64,000 nt of DNA from Microcaldota archaeon (GTDB lineage: Archaea > Micrarchaeota > Micrarchaeia > Norongarragalinales > Norongarragalinaceae). Positions 14,040-23,819 of the stretch are shown piece after piece. Each line of letters begins with the position of its first letter. Within the stretch, counting starts at the first letter, position 1. The notes below the pieces were generated by a model. It did no database searches, had not been told where the DNA came from, and saw nothing but the letters and a program-made list of their open reading frames with translations. The position numbers were made by a program, and so were the translations under genes. The stretch lies in assembly GCA_016207165.1 (NCBI GenBank), contig JACQQD010000001.1, positions 116,643 to 180,642 on the forward strand, written 5' to 3'.

Positions 14040-16858
14040 GGTGATGCCTCTTGGAGGGTTTTCTTCAAATAGGCTCCTGTGAAGCTGTCCTTGTTTTTGG
14101 CGACGTCTTCCGGCGTGCCTTGGGCGACGATGTATCCGCCGGCGTCCCCGCCTTCGGGGCCCAAGTCAATGACCCAGTCGGATGACTTGACCACGTCCAA
14201 GTTGTGTTCGATGACCAAAACAGTGTTGCCAGCGTCCACGAGGCGTTGCAGGACGTTGAGGAGTTTGTCGACGTCGTCGAAATGCAGGCCGGTGGTGGGT
14301 TCATCCAGCAAGTACAGGGTGTTGCCGGTGGCGCGTTTGGAGAGTTCCGCGGCCAGTTTGATGCGCTGCGCTTCGCCGCCGGAAAGGGTTGTAGCGGATT
14401 GGCCGAGTTTGATGTAGCCGAGGCCCACGTCGAAGATGGTTTGGAGTTTTTCCTGGACGCGGGGAATTTTTGAAAAGAATTCCAGGGCTTCCTCGACGCT
14501 CATGTCCAAGACGTCGGAAATGGTTTTGTGTTTGTACGTCACGTCCAACGTCTCTTTCTGGTATCTTCGGCCGAGGCATTGTTCGCAGGACACGTACACG
14601 TCCGGCAAGAATTGCATCTCGATTTTTATGGTGCCGTGGCCCTCGCATTTCTCGCAGCGGCCGGACTTGACGTTGAACGAGAACCGTCCGGCGCTGTATC
14701 CGCGGGCGCGCGCCTCCGGCGTGGCGGCGAAAAGCTGTCGGATGACGTCAAACACGCCGATGTACGTGGCGGGATTGCTTCGGGGCGTGCGGCCGATGGG
14801 GGACTGGTCCACCAAAATGATTTTGTCGACTTCGTTTCGGCCCTCGATTTTCTCGTGTTGGCCCGGTTTTTCCTTGGCGCCAAAGAAGTGTTGGGCGAGG
14901 GCTTTGTAGAGCACGTCGTGGCACAGCGTGCTTTTCCCAGAACCGGACACGCCGGTGACGCACGTGAATGTCTTGAGGGGGATGGACACGTCGATGTGTT
15001 TGAGGTTGTGTTCGCCTGCTTTTTTCACGACCATTTTTTTCTTTCCCGTACGGCGTTTGGGGGGTAGGGCAATGGATTTTTCGCGGCGGAGGTAGGCGCC
15101 GGTGAGGCTGTTTTTGTTGGATTGGATTTGCTTGGGGGTTCCCTGCGCCACCACGTGGCCGCCGTGGATGCCGGCTTTGGGTCCCAAGTCGACGACGAAG
15201 TCCGCGGCGCGGATGGTGTCCTCGTCGTGTTCTACGACGAGAACCGAGTTGCCCAAGTCGCGAAGGCGTTGAAGGGTTTCGATGAGTTTGTGGTTGTCTT
15301 TTTGGTGTAAGCCGATGGAGGGTTCGTCCAATACGTACAGGACGCCGGTGAGGTTGGAGCCGATTTGGGTGGCCAATCGGATGCGTTGGCCTTCGCCTCC
15401 GCTTAAAGTCGCGGCTTTTCTGGATAACGTCAGGTAGTCCAGGCCCACGTTGTGCAGGAACGACAGCCGGGAATTGATTTCCTTGAGGATCATCGACGCG
15501 ATTTGGCGTTGGCGGTTGTCGAGTTTCACGGCTTGGAAGAATTCCCGGAGTTCGTGGATGGGGTAATTGGTTAATTCAATGATGTCTTGGCCTTGGATTT
15601 TGACGGCGAGGCTTTCTTTTTTGAGTCGTTTGCCGTTGCACGCCGTGCAGTCAATGGACCGCATGTATTGCTCGAGTTGTTCCCTTCGGGCGTCGGTTTC
15701 CGCGGACTCGTACTGGCGCAAAAGTTGGGGTATGACGCCTTCAAAGCTTCCGGAGTGTTGCCACTTGGAGTCGCTGGTTTTGGCGTAGAACGTGAATTGG
15801 AAGGTGTCCTCGGACCCAAACAAGAGGGCTTGGCGTTGTTGGGGGGTGTATTGGCGGAGGGGTTGGTTCAAGTCGAATCCCAGGCGTTTGCCGACTTGGG
15901 CGGCGGTCTGCAGGCGGTAGGACTTGAACATGCCGCGCCAGGGCCGAACGGCTCCCTCGTTGAGCGAAAGCTCGGGTTCGGGGATGATCAAGTCGGGGTC
16001 GAACTCTTTTTTTTCGCCGAGCCCGTTGCATTCCGGGCACGCGCCAAACGGCGAGTTGAAGGAGAACATGCGGGGCTCGACTTGCTGGATGCTGGTGCCG
16101 CAGTCCGCGCAGGCGTTGTTTTGGGAGTAGAGCTGGTCCTTTCCGTTCAGGACGGCTATCATTTCGCCTTTTCCGGATTTCAGCGCCGCTTCCACGCTGT
16201 CCGCCAAGCGCGTTCGTTCCAGTTCGCCGGGCGCAAACCGGTCGACGACGGCTTCAATGGAGTGGCGCTCGTATTTGGCGAGTTTGACTTGGTCGGCGTC
16301 ATCCAAATCCAGGGGTTTTCCGTCGACGCGGGCCATGGAGTAACCTTGTTTTTTCAGATCGGAAAACACGTATTCGTAAGTGCCTTTTTTTTCGCGGACG
16401 ACGGGGGACAACACCACGACTTCGCCTTCTTCTTTCAGAAGCGCTTCGGTGATGCGTTGCGCGGACTGGCCTTCAATGGGTTTGCCGCATTTCGGACAAT
16501 GCGCGGTGCCGATGCGGGCGTACAACAACCTCAAGTAGTCGTAGATTTCCGTGACCGTTCCGACGGTGGAGCGGGGGTTCTTGGACACGCTTTTTTGTTC
16601 GATGGCGATCGCCGGACTTAGTCCGTCGATGGAGTCGACGTCGGGTTTTTCCATCAAGCCCAAGAATTGCCGTGCGTAGGCGGAGAGGGATTCGACGTAG
16701 CGGCGTTGGCCTTCGGCGTAAATGGTGTCAAACGCGAGGGTGGATTTTCCGCTTCCGCTTAAACCGGTGATGACGACCAACTGGTTTTTGGGAATGTCCA
16801 GGGAAATGTTTTTGAGGTTGTGTTCGCGGGCTCCTTTGACGGAAATGTAGTTTTTCAT
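14036..16858 (-). CDS. uvrA: UvrA, excinuclease ABC subunit A
   Basis: 940 aa, full length. Dimeric damage-sensing ABC ATPase that loads UvrB. Two ABC modules are visible: Walker A GLSGSGKST near the N-terminus and GVSGSGKST near residue 640, with signatures LSGGEGQRIRLATQIG and LSGGEAQRIKLAAEL. Zinc-binding CxxC pairs are present (CPKCGKP; CADCG...CPEC; CEKCEGHG...CEQC), the last inside the second module as expected. The gene starts 4 bp after uvrB and overlaps the 41-aa gene by the ATGA junction. Confidence 0.97.
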   Translation of the reverse strand: MKNYISVKGAREHNLKNISLDIPKNQLVVITGLSGSGKSTLAFDTIYAEGQRRYVESLSAYARQFLGLMEKPDVDSIDGLSPAIAIEQKSVSKNPRSTVGTVTEIYDYLRLLYARIGTAHCPKCGKPIEGQSAQRITEALLKEEGEVVVLSPVVREKKGTYEYVFSDLKKQGYSMARVDGKPLDLDDADQVKLAKYERHSIEAVVDRFAPGELERTRLADSVEAALKSGKGEMIAVLNGKDQLYSQNNACADCGTSIQQVEPRMFSFNSPFGACPECNGLGEKKEFDPDLIIPEPELSLNEGAVRPWRGMFKSYRLQTAAQVGKRLGFDLNQPLRQYTPQQRQALLFGSEDTFQFTFYAKTSDSKWQHSGSFEGVIPQLLRQYESAETDARREQLEQYMRSIDCTACNGKRLKKESLAVKIQGQDIIELTNYPIHELREFFQAVKLDNRQRQIASMILKEINSRLSFLHNVGLDYLTLSRKAATLSGGEGQRIRLATQIGSNLTGVLYVLDEPSIGLHQKDNHKLIETLQRLRDLGNSVLVVEHDEDTIRAADFVVDLGPKAGIHGGHVVAQGTPKQIQSNKNSLTGAYLRREKSIALPPKRRTGKKKMVVKKAGEHNLKHIDVSIPLKTFTCVTGVSGSGKSTLCHDVLYKALAQHFFGAKEKPGQHEKIEGRNEVDKIILVDQSPIGRTPRSNPATYIGVFDVIRQLFAATPEARARGYSAGRFSFNVKSGRCEKCEGHGTIKIEMQFLPDVYVSCEQCLGRRYQKETLDVTYKHKTISDVLDMSVEEALEFFSKIPRVQEKLQTIFDVGLGYIKLGQSATTLSGGEAQRIKLAAELSKRATGNTLYLLDEPTTGLHFDDVDKLLNVLQRLVDAGNTVLVIEHNLDVVKSSDWVIDLGPEGGDAGGYIVAQGTPEDVAKNKDSFTGAYLKKTLQEASP

Positions 16859-16862
16859 TTTT

Positions 16863-18803
16863 TTAGTTTACCTCGTTGTTTTTTTTCTTTCGCGCGGCCA
16901 CTTGTTTTTGGAGTTGGCGAAGTTGGTTGCGCAAGTCGATGGCTTTCTCGAATTCCAGGTTGGTGGCGGCGTTTTGCATGGACGTTTCCGTGTTGACCAG
17001 TTCCTCACGGAGTTTCTTGTCGGAAAGCACCGTGACGTCCAGGTGTTCGACGGGCTGCTCGAGGATTTTTTTCTGGATGGTTTTAGGGGTGATGCCGTGG
17101 GCGGCGTTGTACGCCAACTGTTTTTCGCGTCGTCGCGCCGTCTCGTCCATGGCGGTTTGCATGGATTTTGTGACGTGGTCGGCGTAGAGGATGACTTGGG
17201 CGTCCGTGTTGCGGCAGGCCCGCCCGATGGTTTGGATCAAGCTTTTTTCGGCGCGCAAGAAGCCTTCCTTGTCGGCGTCCAAAATGGCGACCAGGGCGAC
17301 TTCGGGCAGGTCCAATCCTTCTCGCAGCAAGTTGATTCCCACCAGGCAATCAAATTCGCCGAGGCGCAACTGGCGCAAGAGTTCGGTGCGTTCCAGGGTC
17401 TTGATTTCCGAGTGCAAGTAGCGCACTCGGATTTGTTTTTCGGAGAGGTATTCGGTGAGGTCTTCGGCAAAGCGTTTGGTCAGCACCGTCACCAGGGTTC
17501 GGTGCCCTTTCTTGGCGGTTTCCCGGATTTGTTTTTCCACGTCTTGGATTTGGGTTTTGGCGGGACGGACTTCGACGTGCGGGTCCACGACGCCGGTAGG
17601 CCTAATGAGTTGTTCGACGACGGGGTACTCTAGTTCGAATTCACCGGGGGTGGCGGAGACGAAGATGACGTTTTTCATGTATTTCTGGAATTCGTTGAAT
17701 TTCAGGGGCCGGTTGTCCATGGCCGATGGAAGGCGGAAGCCGTAGTCCACGAGGTTTTTCTTGCGGGTGAAATCGCCGTGGTACATGCCTCGCAGTTGTG
17801 GAAGGGTTACGTGGGACTCGTCGATGATGGTGAGGAAGTCCTCCGGGAAATAGTCCAGCAGGCAGGAAGGCGGCGTGCCGGGGGCTCGTCCGTCGAAATG
17901 CCTGGAATAGTTTTCGATTCCGGAGCAGTACCCCAATTCCTGGATTTGTTCCACGTCGTATTCGGTTCGTTGCTTGAGGCGGTGGCGTTCCAGTTCCGAA
18001 AGCTGGGGCAGGCGGTCGTCCAGTTCGCGTTGAATGCTTTGGATGGCGGAATCCACTTTTTCTTGGGGGGTGACGAAGTGCTTGGCGGGCACGATGAACG
18101 CTTTTTGCATGTCTTGGATTCTTTCTCCGGAAACCCCTCGAATCCGCGTGATTTTCTCGATTTTTTTCCCGAAAAAGCGGATGCGGAACGCGTCGTCGCC
18201 GTATCCCGGAAACACGTCGACGGTGTCGCCTTGGACGCGGAAAGAGCCTTTCTTGGGGTCGGTGGTGCGCTGGTACTGCATGTGGATGAGTTGGCGCAAA
18301 AAGGTTTGGCGGTCAAGTTCCTGGTTTTTCTGGAGGGTGGCGCTTAACGCGGCAAAGTCCTTTGGTGAGCCGAGGCCGTAGATGCAGGACACGGTGGCCA
18401 CCACCACGGTACACGGGTCGGAGAGCAGGGACGCGGTGGCTTGCAACCGCAATTCCTCGATTTTCTCGTTTCGTTTGACGTCTTTTTCGATGTAGAGGTC
18501 CTGGGCGGGCAAGTAGCTTTCGGGTTGGTAGTAGTCGAAATAGGACACGAAGTAGCCGACTTGGTTGTGGGGGAAAAACTCGCGAAATTCCTGGTAGAGT
18601 TGCGCGGCCAGCGTCTTGTTGTGGGAGATGACCAACGCGGGTTTTTGGGTTTGGGCGATGACGTTGGATACGGTGAACGTCTTGCCCGTGCCGGTCGCAC
18701 CCAGAAGCGTCTGCTTGCCGCCTTTTTTGACTCCTTGGACCAATGCTTGGATGGCTTGGGGCTGGTCGCCGGTGGGCGTGAACGGTGCCGCTACGTCATA
18801 CAT
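16863..18803 (-). CDS. uvrB: UvrB, excinuclease ABC subunit B
   Basis: 646 aa, normal length. A superfamily 2 helicase-like protein that verifies damage and recruits UvrC. Visible: Walker A GATGTGKTFTVSN, the beta-hairpin SYFDYYQPESYLPAQD, the DEAD-like DESHVTLPQ, helicase motif VI QTIGRACRN and a C-terminal UVR motif (LEFEKAIDLRNQLRQL) that pairs with UvrC. It is first in the operon uvrB-uvrA-41aa-uvrC. Bacterial-type UvrABC is sporadic in archaea and usually explained by transfer. Confidence 0.97.
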   Translation of the reverse strand: MYDVAAPFTPTGDQPQAIQALVQGVKKGGKQTLLGATGTGKTFTVSNVIAQTQKPALVISHNKTLAAQLYQEFREFFPHNQVGYFVSYFDYYQPESYLPAQDLYIEKDVKRNEKIEELRLQATASLLSDPCTVVVATVSCIYGLGSPKDFAALSATLQKNQELDRQTFLRQLIHMQYQRTTDPKKGSFRVQGDTVDVFPGYGDDAFRIRFFGKKIEKITRIRGVSGERIQDMQKAFIVPAKHFVTPQEKVDSAIQSIQRELDDRLPQLSELERHRLKQRTEYDVEQIQELGYCSGIENYSRHFDGRAPGTPPSCLLDYFPEDFLTIIDESHVTLPQLRGMYHGDFTRKKNLVDYGFRLPSAMDNRPLKFNEFQKYMKNVIFVSATPGEFELEYPVVEQLIRPTGVVDPHVEVRPAKTQIQDVEKQIRETAKKGHRTLVTVLTKRFAEDLTEYLSEKQIRVRYLHSEIKTLERTELLRQLRLGEFDCLVGINLLREGLDLPEVALVAILDADKEGFLRAEKSLIQTIGRACRNTDAQVILYADHVTKSMQTAMDETARRREKQLAYNAAHGITPKTIQKKILEQPVEHLDVTVLSDKKLREELVNTETSMQNAATNLEFEKAIDLRNQLRQLQKQVAARKKKNNEVN

Positions 18804-18952
18804 TTTTTTCTTGGCCTTCCCCCGAGAAATCGGTCGTATTTTGATGCCGTTACTGGCTTTTTTGGCTTTGCCCCAGTGGCTGGCCGGTGAACGTCAGTCC
18901 GGTGGGGTGGGGGGCGGGCTTGTTTTGGCCGGATAACGTGCGTTTTGCGCTT

Positions 18953-19189
18953 CTAGGGCACGCGGACGCCCAGGATTTTCAGCACCATCAAAACGACGAG
19001 CACGATTAACGCGGCGATGGCCAAGATGCCGAGGCCTTGCGTGAGCATGGCGGGTCGAATGAGGGAGTTGTAGCTTCGTTCGGATGGTTCTTCCGGGGGT
19101 TTTGGGGGCAGGGCCGTTCTTCGTTCCAGTACGATGTGGCCGTTGAGGTCTTCGGGGCTGAAGGGTACGTGGGGCCGCAGCCTAGCCAC
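18953..19189 (-). CDS. Small single-TM protein
   Basis: 78 aa. A proline-rich N-terminal half (PPKPPEEPSERSYNSLIRP) precedes one C-terminal TM helix (about 50-73, LGILAIAALIVLVVLMVLKI). It looks like a tail-anchored protein facing the cytoplasm. The start overlaps the fumarase stop by 8 bp, so it is probably translated from the same mRNA. Function is unknown. Confidence 0.6.
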   Translation of the reverse strand: MARLRPHVPFSPEDLNGHIVLERRTALPPKPPEEPSERSYNSLIRPAMLTQGLGILAIAALIVLVVLMVLKILGVRVP

Positions 19190-20588
19190 GGGGTTTTCCC
19201 TCTTCCAGGTTGGGTTGCGTCAGGCGGGTGGGTTCAAGCAGGGCATCCAACTCTTTTTTCGTCAAGAGTTTTTTCTCCAGGACCACGTCCGCGACGCTTT
19301 GGCCTTTCGTCAATGCCTCTTGGACCAGCTTGGAGACTTGGCTGTAGCCCAAGATGGGGTTCAGGGCCGTGGCGACAATGGTGCTTTCCCGGACGTACCG
19401 GTCCAAGGTTTTGGCGTTCGCCGTGATGCCATCCACGCATGAATCCGCGAGCATAGTGCAGGTTTTGGTGTAGAGGTCCATGGTGGACAGCAATTCAAAG
19501 GCGATCAGAGGCGTGTTGGAGTTCAAGTCCAGTTGCGTGTTCTGGCAGGACAGTTCCACGGCGTGCATGGCGCCGATGCCGTGCATGGCCGCCATTTCCG
19601 CGGCTTCCACGATGGAGGGGTTGACTTTGCCGGGCATGATGGAACTTCCGGGCTCGACTTCCGGCAACCGGATTTCGGATAGGCCTGTTTTCGGGCCGCT
19701 AGAAAGCAGTTTGAGGTTGGCGCTGATGCGGACCAGGTCCGTGCCCAACAGCGTGAGGGATTGGGCGGCGTGAAGAAAATCGTTGTGGTTCTGCGTCAGT
19801 TCGATGGGGTCGTCGGTGGGCGAAAGTGGGACGCCGCAGAGCTTGGAAAGTTGTATGCAAACGGTTTTCCGGTACGCGGGCGTGGTGTTGATTCCGGTTC
19901 CCGCCGCGGTCCCGCCTAAATGGATTTCCGAGAGGGCGGCGAAACCGGCCTTCATGCGCGTGCGGCTGCGGTGGACGGCCGAGGCGTACGATTGGAATTG
20001 TTGGCCCAAGGTCATGGGCACGGCGTCCTGCAAATGGGTGCGCGCGGGCTTGACGAGTTTGGAAAACGCGGTGGCTTTTTTGGAGAACGCGTCTTGCAGG
20101 TTCTTGGCGGCGGCCTCCAGTTTCGGCCACGCCATGAGGCACGCGACGCGCGCCGCCGTGGGGATCACGTCGTTGGAGGACTGGCTCATGTTGACGTGGT
20201 TGTTGGGATGGACGGTATACTCGCCTTTTTTTCCGCCTAACAATTCGGTGGCGCGGTTGGCCAGGACTTCGTTGACGTTCATGTTGTAGGGCGTTCCGGC
20301 TCCGGCTTGGAAGGCGTCGAGGGGGAACTGGTCGTCGAATTTTCCGGCGAGTGTCTCGTCGACCGCCCTGGAAATGGCGTCGGCTTTTTCTTTTTCCAAC
20401 CGCCTTTCCTTGGCGTTGGCCTGCGCCGAGGCTTTCTTGACCAGCAAAAGCGCGTTTAACAAGAGCGGCGGGATTTTGTGCGGGGAGAGGTTGAAATTCT
20501 CCAGGGCGCGCACGGTGAACGCGCCAAAGTAGGCGTCTTTCGGCACGCGGACGCTGCCCAGGAAATCGTGTTCCATGCGGTAGGCCAT
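19182..20588 (-). CDS. Class II fumarate hydratase / aspartase family lyase
   Basis: 468 aa. The family signature GSSIMPGKVNPSIVE is present near residue 320, along with MEHDFLGSVRVPKDAYFG at the start and NMSQSSNDVIPTA (substrate loop). These fit FumC or AspA, which share the fold and differ in substrate. Its divergent neighbour is a fumarate reductase/succinate dehydrogenase flavoprotein, so fumarase (fumarate to malate) is the likelier role, with aspartase still possible. The first of two nearby starts (MAYRMEHDF) is used; ATG 20576 is the alternative. The promoter region shared with the flavoprotein contains a strong palindrome. Confidence 0.88.
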   Translation of the reverse strand: MAYRMEHDFLGSVRVPKDAYFGAFTVRALENFNLSPHKIPPLLLNALLLVKKASAQANAKERRLEKEKADAISRAVDETLAGKFDDQFPLDAFQAGAGTPYNMNVNEVLANRATELLGGKKGEYTVHPNNHVNMSQSSNDVIPTAARVACLMAWPKLEAAAKNLQDAFSKKATAFSKLVKPARTHLQDAVPMTLGQQFQSYASAVHRSRTRMKAGFAALSEIHLGGTAAGTGINTTPAYRKTVCIQLSKLCGVPLSPTDDPIELTQNHNDFLHAAQSLTLLGTDLVRISANLKLLSSGPKTGLSEIRLPEVEPGSSIMPGKVNPSIVEAAEMAAMHGIGAMHAVELSCQNTQLDLNSNTPLIAFELLSTMDLYTKTCTMLADSCVDGITANAKTLDRYVRESTIVATALNPILGYSQVSKLVQEALTKGQSVADVVLEKKLLTKKELDALLEPTRLTQPNLEEGKPRG

Positions 20589-20600
20589 AACGCCTTTATC

Positions 20601-20634
20601 GCTGACCGAAGTTTTAAATGGTTGTTCGGTCAGC
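20601..20634. promoter_or_regulatory. Inverted repeat in the fumarase / fumarate reductase divergent promoter
   Basis: GCTGACCGAA (20601-20610) and TTCGGTCAGC (20625-20634) are perfect 10-bp inverted arms. The 14-bp spacer contains TTTTAAAT, a TATA-like core usable in either direction. Only 56 bp separate the two genes, so a dimeric regulator bound here would cover both promoters at once. Confidence 0.75.
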
Positions 20635-20644
20635 TTTACCCCCA

Positions 20645-22306
20645 ATGCAGTTTGACGTCGTCATCGTGGGTGCGGGCCTGGCGGGTCTGCGCGCGGCCAT
20701 TGAATTGGAGGGCCGGTGTGCGGTGTTCTCCAAGTTCTACCCCAATTTGTCCCATTCCACCGAAGCCCAGGGTGGCATCAACGCGGTGCTGGATCCCGTG
20801 GACAAGACGGAAAACCACTTTTTCGACACTGTGAAGGGCTCCGACTGGCTGGGGGACCAGGATAAAATCGATATTCTGGTGCAAGACGCGCCCCGCGTCA
20901 TTTCGGAGATGCAGGAATGGAACGTGTCTTTTTCCCAAACCAACCAAGGCCAGGTGGCCCAGCGGCCGTTTGGAGGCCAGAACTTCAACCGGACTTGTTT
21001 TGTGGCGGACAAGACCGGTCACGCGTTGCTGTCGGGAACTCTCGCCAAGGCCAGGGAAAAGGACATCCAAATTTTTTCCGAGTGGTTCGTCACGAAAATC
21101 GTCGTTCAAGACGGCAAAGCGGTGGGCGTCGTGGCGTTGGAGCTTTCCTCCGGAAAATTCCACTCCGTCGCTTGCAAGGCCGTGCTGTTGGCTACCGGAG
21201 GCGCGGGACGCGTGTACGGCAGGACGACGAACGAAAAGAACACCGGCGACGGCATTTTTTTGGCGTTTGAGGCCGGCGCGCCCATCATGGACTTGGAATT
21301 CGTTCAATTCCATCCCACCACGCTTTTCGGCTCCAACAAGTTGATGAGCGAGGGCGCGCGCGGGGAAGGCGGCTATTTGCGGAACAAAAACGGCGAGCGT
21401 TTCATGAAGAATTACGCGCCGGACAAGATGGAGCTGGCGCCCCGCGACGTGGTGGCCCGCGCCATCACGCGCGAAATTTTGGCGGGCCGGGCGTTTGAGG
21501 ACGAGTACGTGCACTTGGACTTGACGCATTTAGGCAAAGAACACGTCTTGGAAAAGTTGCCGCAGATCCGCGAAATCGCGTTGCAGCGGACGGGCAAGGA
21601 CATGATTTCCGAACCCATTCCCGTGCAGCCGGGCCAGCATTACACCATGGGCGGCGTGGCCACGGACGCCGACGGGAAAACGGGGGTGCCCGCCGGCCTT
21701 TTTGCCGCCGGCGAGTGCGCGTGCGTGTCGGTTCACGGAGCCAACCGTTTGGGCGGCAACTCCCTTTTGGAAACCTTGGTCTTCGGACGCCGGGCGGGCC
21801 GGGCCATCCGCGATTACGTGGAAGGCCAGTCCTTTGTTGGCTTGCCGGCGGACGCGGCCAACGCGGACGCGTCGTTCCGTGACGCGTTGTTTAAACGCTA
21901 TGAAGGCGAGAAAGTCGCGGACGTGCGCCGGGAAATGGGGGCCGTCATGGACCGGTACGTCGGCGTGTTGCGCACTGAAAAGAGCTTGATGGAGGCCCGC
22001 GCCCGGTTGGCGGAAATTCGGAAGCGCTTTCAAAACGTGTTCATTTACGACCACAGCCACGCGTTCAACAACGACTTGGTGGCCGCGTTTGAGTTGAAGG
22101 GCATGCTGAAACTCGCGGAAATCATGGTGGAGGGCGCCCTGATGCGAAAGGAAAGCCGGGGAAGCCATTTTCGGGAAGACGTTCCCGGAAGAGACGACGA
22201 AAAATGGTTGAAGCACACGTTGGCGTTCAAGGACGACGACGGAATCCGGTTGGACTACAAACCAGTGACCGTCACGACGCTGCCGCCGCAAAAGCGGGAG
22301 TATTAG
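20645..22306 (+). CDS. Fumarate reductase / succinate dehydrogenase flavoprotein subunit
   Basis: 553 aa. FAD-binding [14 protein letters not shown] at the N-terminus, then [11 protein letters not shown] around the flavin-linking His typical of SdhA/Frd[25 protein letters not shown], and [13 protein letters not shown] near the substrate-binding His/Arg. The C-terminus ([21 protein letters not shown]) is typical of SdhA/FrdA rather than NadB. No iron-sulfur or membrane subunits are adjacent, so it may work with subunits encoded elsewhere or as a soluble fumarate reductase. The start at 20645 is just before the dinucleotide-binding strand; nine more in-frame upstream residues would run into the palindrome. 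Confidence 0.85.
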   Translation: MQFDVVIVGAGLAGLRAAIELEGRCAVFSKFYPNLSHSTEAQGGINAVLDPVDKTENHFFDTVKGSDWLGDQDKIDILVQDAPRVISEMQEWNVSFSQTNQGQVAQRPFGGQNFNRTCFVADKTGHALLSGTLAKAREKDIQIFSEWFVTKIVVQDGKAVGVVALELSSGKFHSVACKAVLLATGGAGRVYGRTTNEKNTGDGIFLAFEAGAPIMDLEFVQFHPTTLFGSNKLMSEGARGEGGYLRNKNGERFMKNYAPDKMELAPRDVVARAITREILAGRAFEDEYVHLDLTHLGKEHVLEKLPQIREIALQRTGKDMISEPIPVQPGQHYTMGGVATDADGKTGVPAGLFAAGECACVSVHGANRLGGNSLLETLVFGRRAGRAIRDYVEGQSFVGLPADAANADASFRDALFKRYEGEKVADVRREMGAVMDRYVGVLRTEKSLMEARARLAEIRKRFQNVFIYDHSHAFNNDLVAAFELKGMLKLAEIMVEGALMRKESRGSHFREDVPGRDDEKWLKHTLAFKDDDGIRLDYKPVTVTTLPPQKREY

Positions 22307-22319
22307 TAGTGATGTTTCA

Positions 22320-23813
22320 ATGACTTTTTCTATGGTTTTCAACACTGAGCAAGTTTTCAAAACTGAAGGCGTTCCAGATTATACCTTTGTTAAGCCATCG
22401 AATTACACCGATATTTTCATTGATTTTCGTAATCCGAAAAAGCCGGTAATTCTTGAAGGCCAATCTGGTACGGGTAAAACTACTGTTGCTTTGAAAATAC
22501 TAAGTGAGCTTTACACTGGAAACGAGCCAAAGGTTTACAGCGGCCGCAATCGAGACGACGTTACTGCCTTAAGGAGTGCACTTTTGAGTAGAACCAGTCC
22601 GGTAATAATTATAGATGATTTTCATAGGCTTTCTGATGACCTAAAGGAGGAAATTGGCGAAAGCATAAAGATTTTTGCCGAGAAAGATTCAACCCCCGTT
22701 CCCAAAGTAATCATTATTGGGATTAACAAAATTGGCACAAGTTTAGTTCAGTTTACTCCGGACTCAGCAAAACGACTTGGAATACATAAAATTGCCAAGG
22801 GTTCCAGATCCCAAATCTTCGAACTTATTTCTAAAGGCGAAGCCACGTTGAATCTGGCATTTTCGGACGAAGATAAAGAAAAAATTCTAAATGAAGCTGA
22901 AGGTGACTATTGGCTCACTCAATTAATCTGTCAGAAGATTTGTATCCAGCACGACATTCTTTCTACTCAGTCATCCACCGTCACTTTACCTTTCGATGTT
23001 AATAGTGTTAGACTTGCATTGGTTGATAAGTTTGATGAACGTTACAAGCCTTTTGTTTTAGAATTTGTTAAGGGGACTCGATTTAGACAATCGAACCGAG
23101 GTTACTTTAGACTTCTCCATGCGGTTTCCGAATCAGGTAAGGCCACGGTTAGTTTTGACGAATTATCTGGAGAAAATCCGAAGATTAAGCCTACGCTTGA
23201 CCAGATTAAGAAAAAGCGTCTGGCCCAATTAATTCAGAAAAAGAATTTAGAAAATTTCTTTTACTTTGATTCAAAACTCTATACGTTTTCAATTGAGGAT
23301 CCTGCTGTGGCGTATTATGTTCGATATCTAACCTGGGAGAACCTACGGAAGGATGCTGGTTTTTCTAAAGAAGTATCTGAGTTTAAGTATGATGTTGCGT
23401 TTTCATTCGCTGGGTCTAGCAGAGATTTAGTCGAATTGGTTAAGACCGAACTCGAGGAACAAGACGTCACCTGCTTCTATGATCGGGATTATGAGCACAA
23501 ATTGTTGGGTTCGGATTTAGAAGCGGAGTTCGAGGCAGTCTACTCTAAAGATTCTCATCTAGTTGTAGCATTTATTGACGAAGAATACAAGACTCGAATC
23601 TGGCCCAAATTTGAACGAAGCTGTTATAATTCGAGAGTTGGATCCGGTCAAGTAATTCCTGTGCGGCTAGACGACACGATTATACATGAAATCTCCGACA
23701 GTATCGGTAGAATCGACTTTTCTCTATCCTCGGGTTGGGAGTCAAAAACTAAATCTCTTTTAACAGATAAAATATTTGAACGATTGAAGGAATTAGATTC
23801 TAGCGTTTCGTGA
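22320..23813 (+). CDS. P-loop ATPase-TIR protein, probable antiviral effector
   Basis: 497 aa. The N-terminal half is a P-loop NTPase of the AAA/STAND type (Walker A GQSGTGKTT near residue 47, Walker B VIIIDDFHR near 95). A helical middle region (about 240-350) could bind a trigger. The C-terminal 125 residues are a TIR domain (YDVAFSFAGSSRDLVELVK, then CFYDRDYEHKLLGSDL). The candidate NADase Glu432 sits in IWPKFERSC, matching the W..E pattern of catalytic TIR domains. Such proteins typically destroy NAD+ on phage sensing. The gene is clearly more A+T-rich than its neighbours and lies 6-14 bp from the genes on either side, as a compact insertion. Confidence 0.82.
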   Translation: MTFSMVFNTEQVFKTEGVPDYTFVKPSNYTDIFIDFRNPKKPVILEGQSGTGKTTVALKILSELYTGNEPKVYSGRNRDDVTALRSALLSRTSPVIIIDDFHRLSDDLKEEIGESIKIFAEKDSTPVPKVIIIGINKIGTSLVQFTPDSAKRLGIHKIAKGSRSQIFELISKGEATLNLAFSDEDKEKILNEAEGDYWLTQLICQKICIQHDILSTQSSTVTLPFDVNSVRLALVDKFDERYKPFVLEFVKGTRFRQSNRGYFRLLHAVSESGKATVSFDELSGENPKIKPTLDQIKKKRLAQLIQKKNLENFFYFDSKLYTFSIEDPAVAYYVRYLTWENLRKDAGFSKEVSEFKYDVAFSFAGSSRDLVELVKTELEEQDVTCFYDRDYEHKLLGSDLEAEFEAVYSKDSHLVVAFIDEEYKTRIWPKFERSCYNSRVGSGQVIPVRLDDTIIHEISDSIGRIDFSLSSGWESKTKSLLTDKIFERLKELDSSVS

Positions 23814-23819
23814 TTTTCA

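Noticed and set aside
20645..22306. Annotation as L-aspartate oxidase (NadB)
   Set aside because: The C-terminal [17 protein letters not shown] and [13 protein letters not shown] motifs, with the adjacent fumarase, favour SdhA/FrdA.
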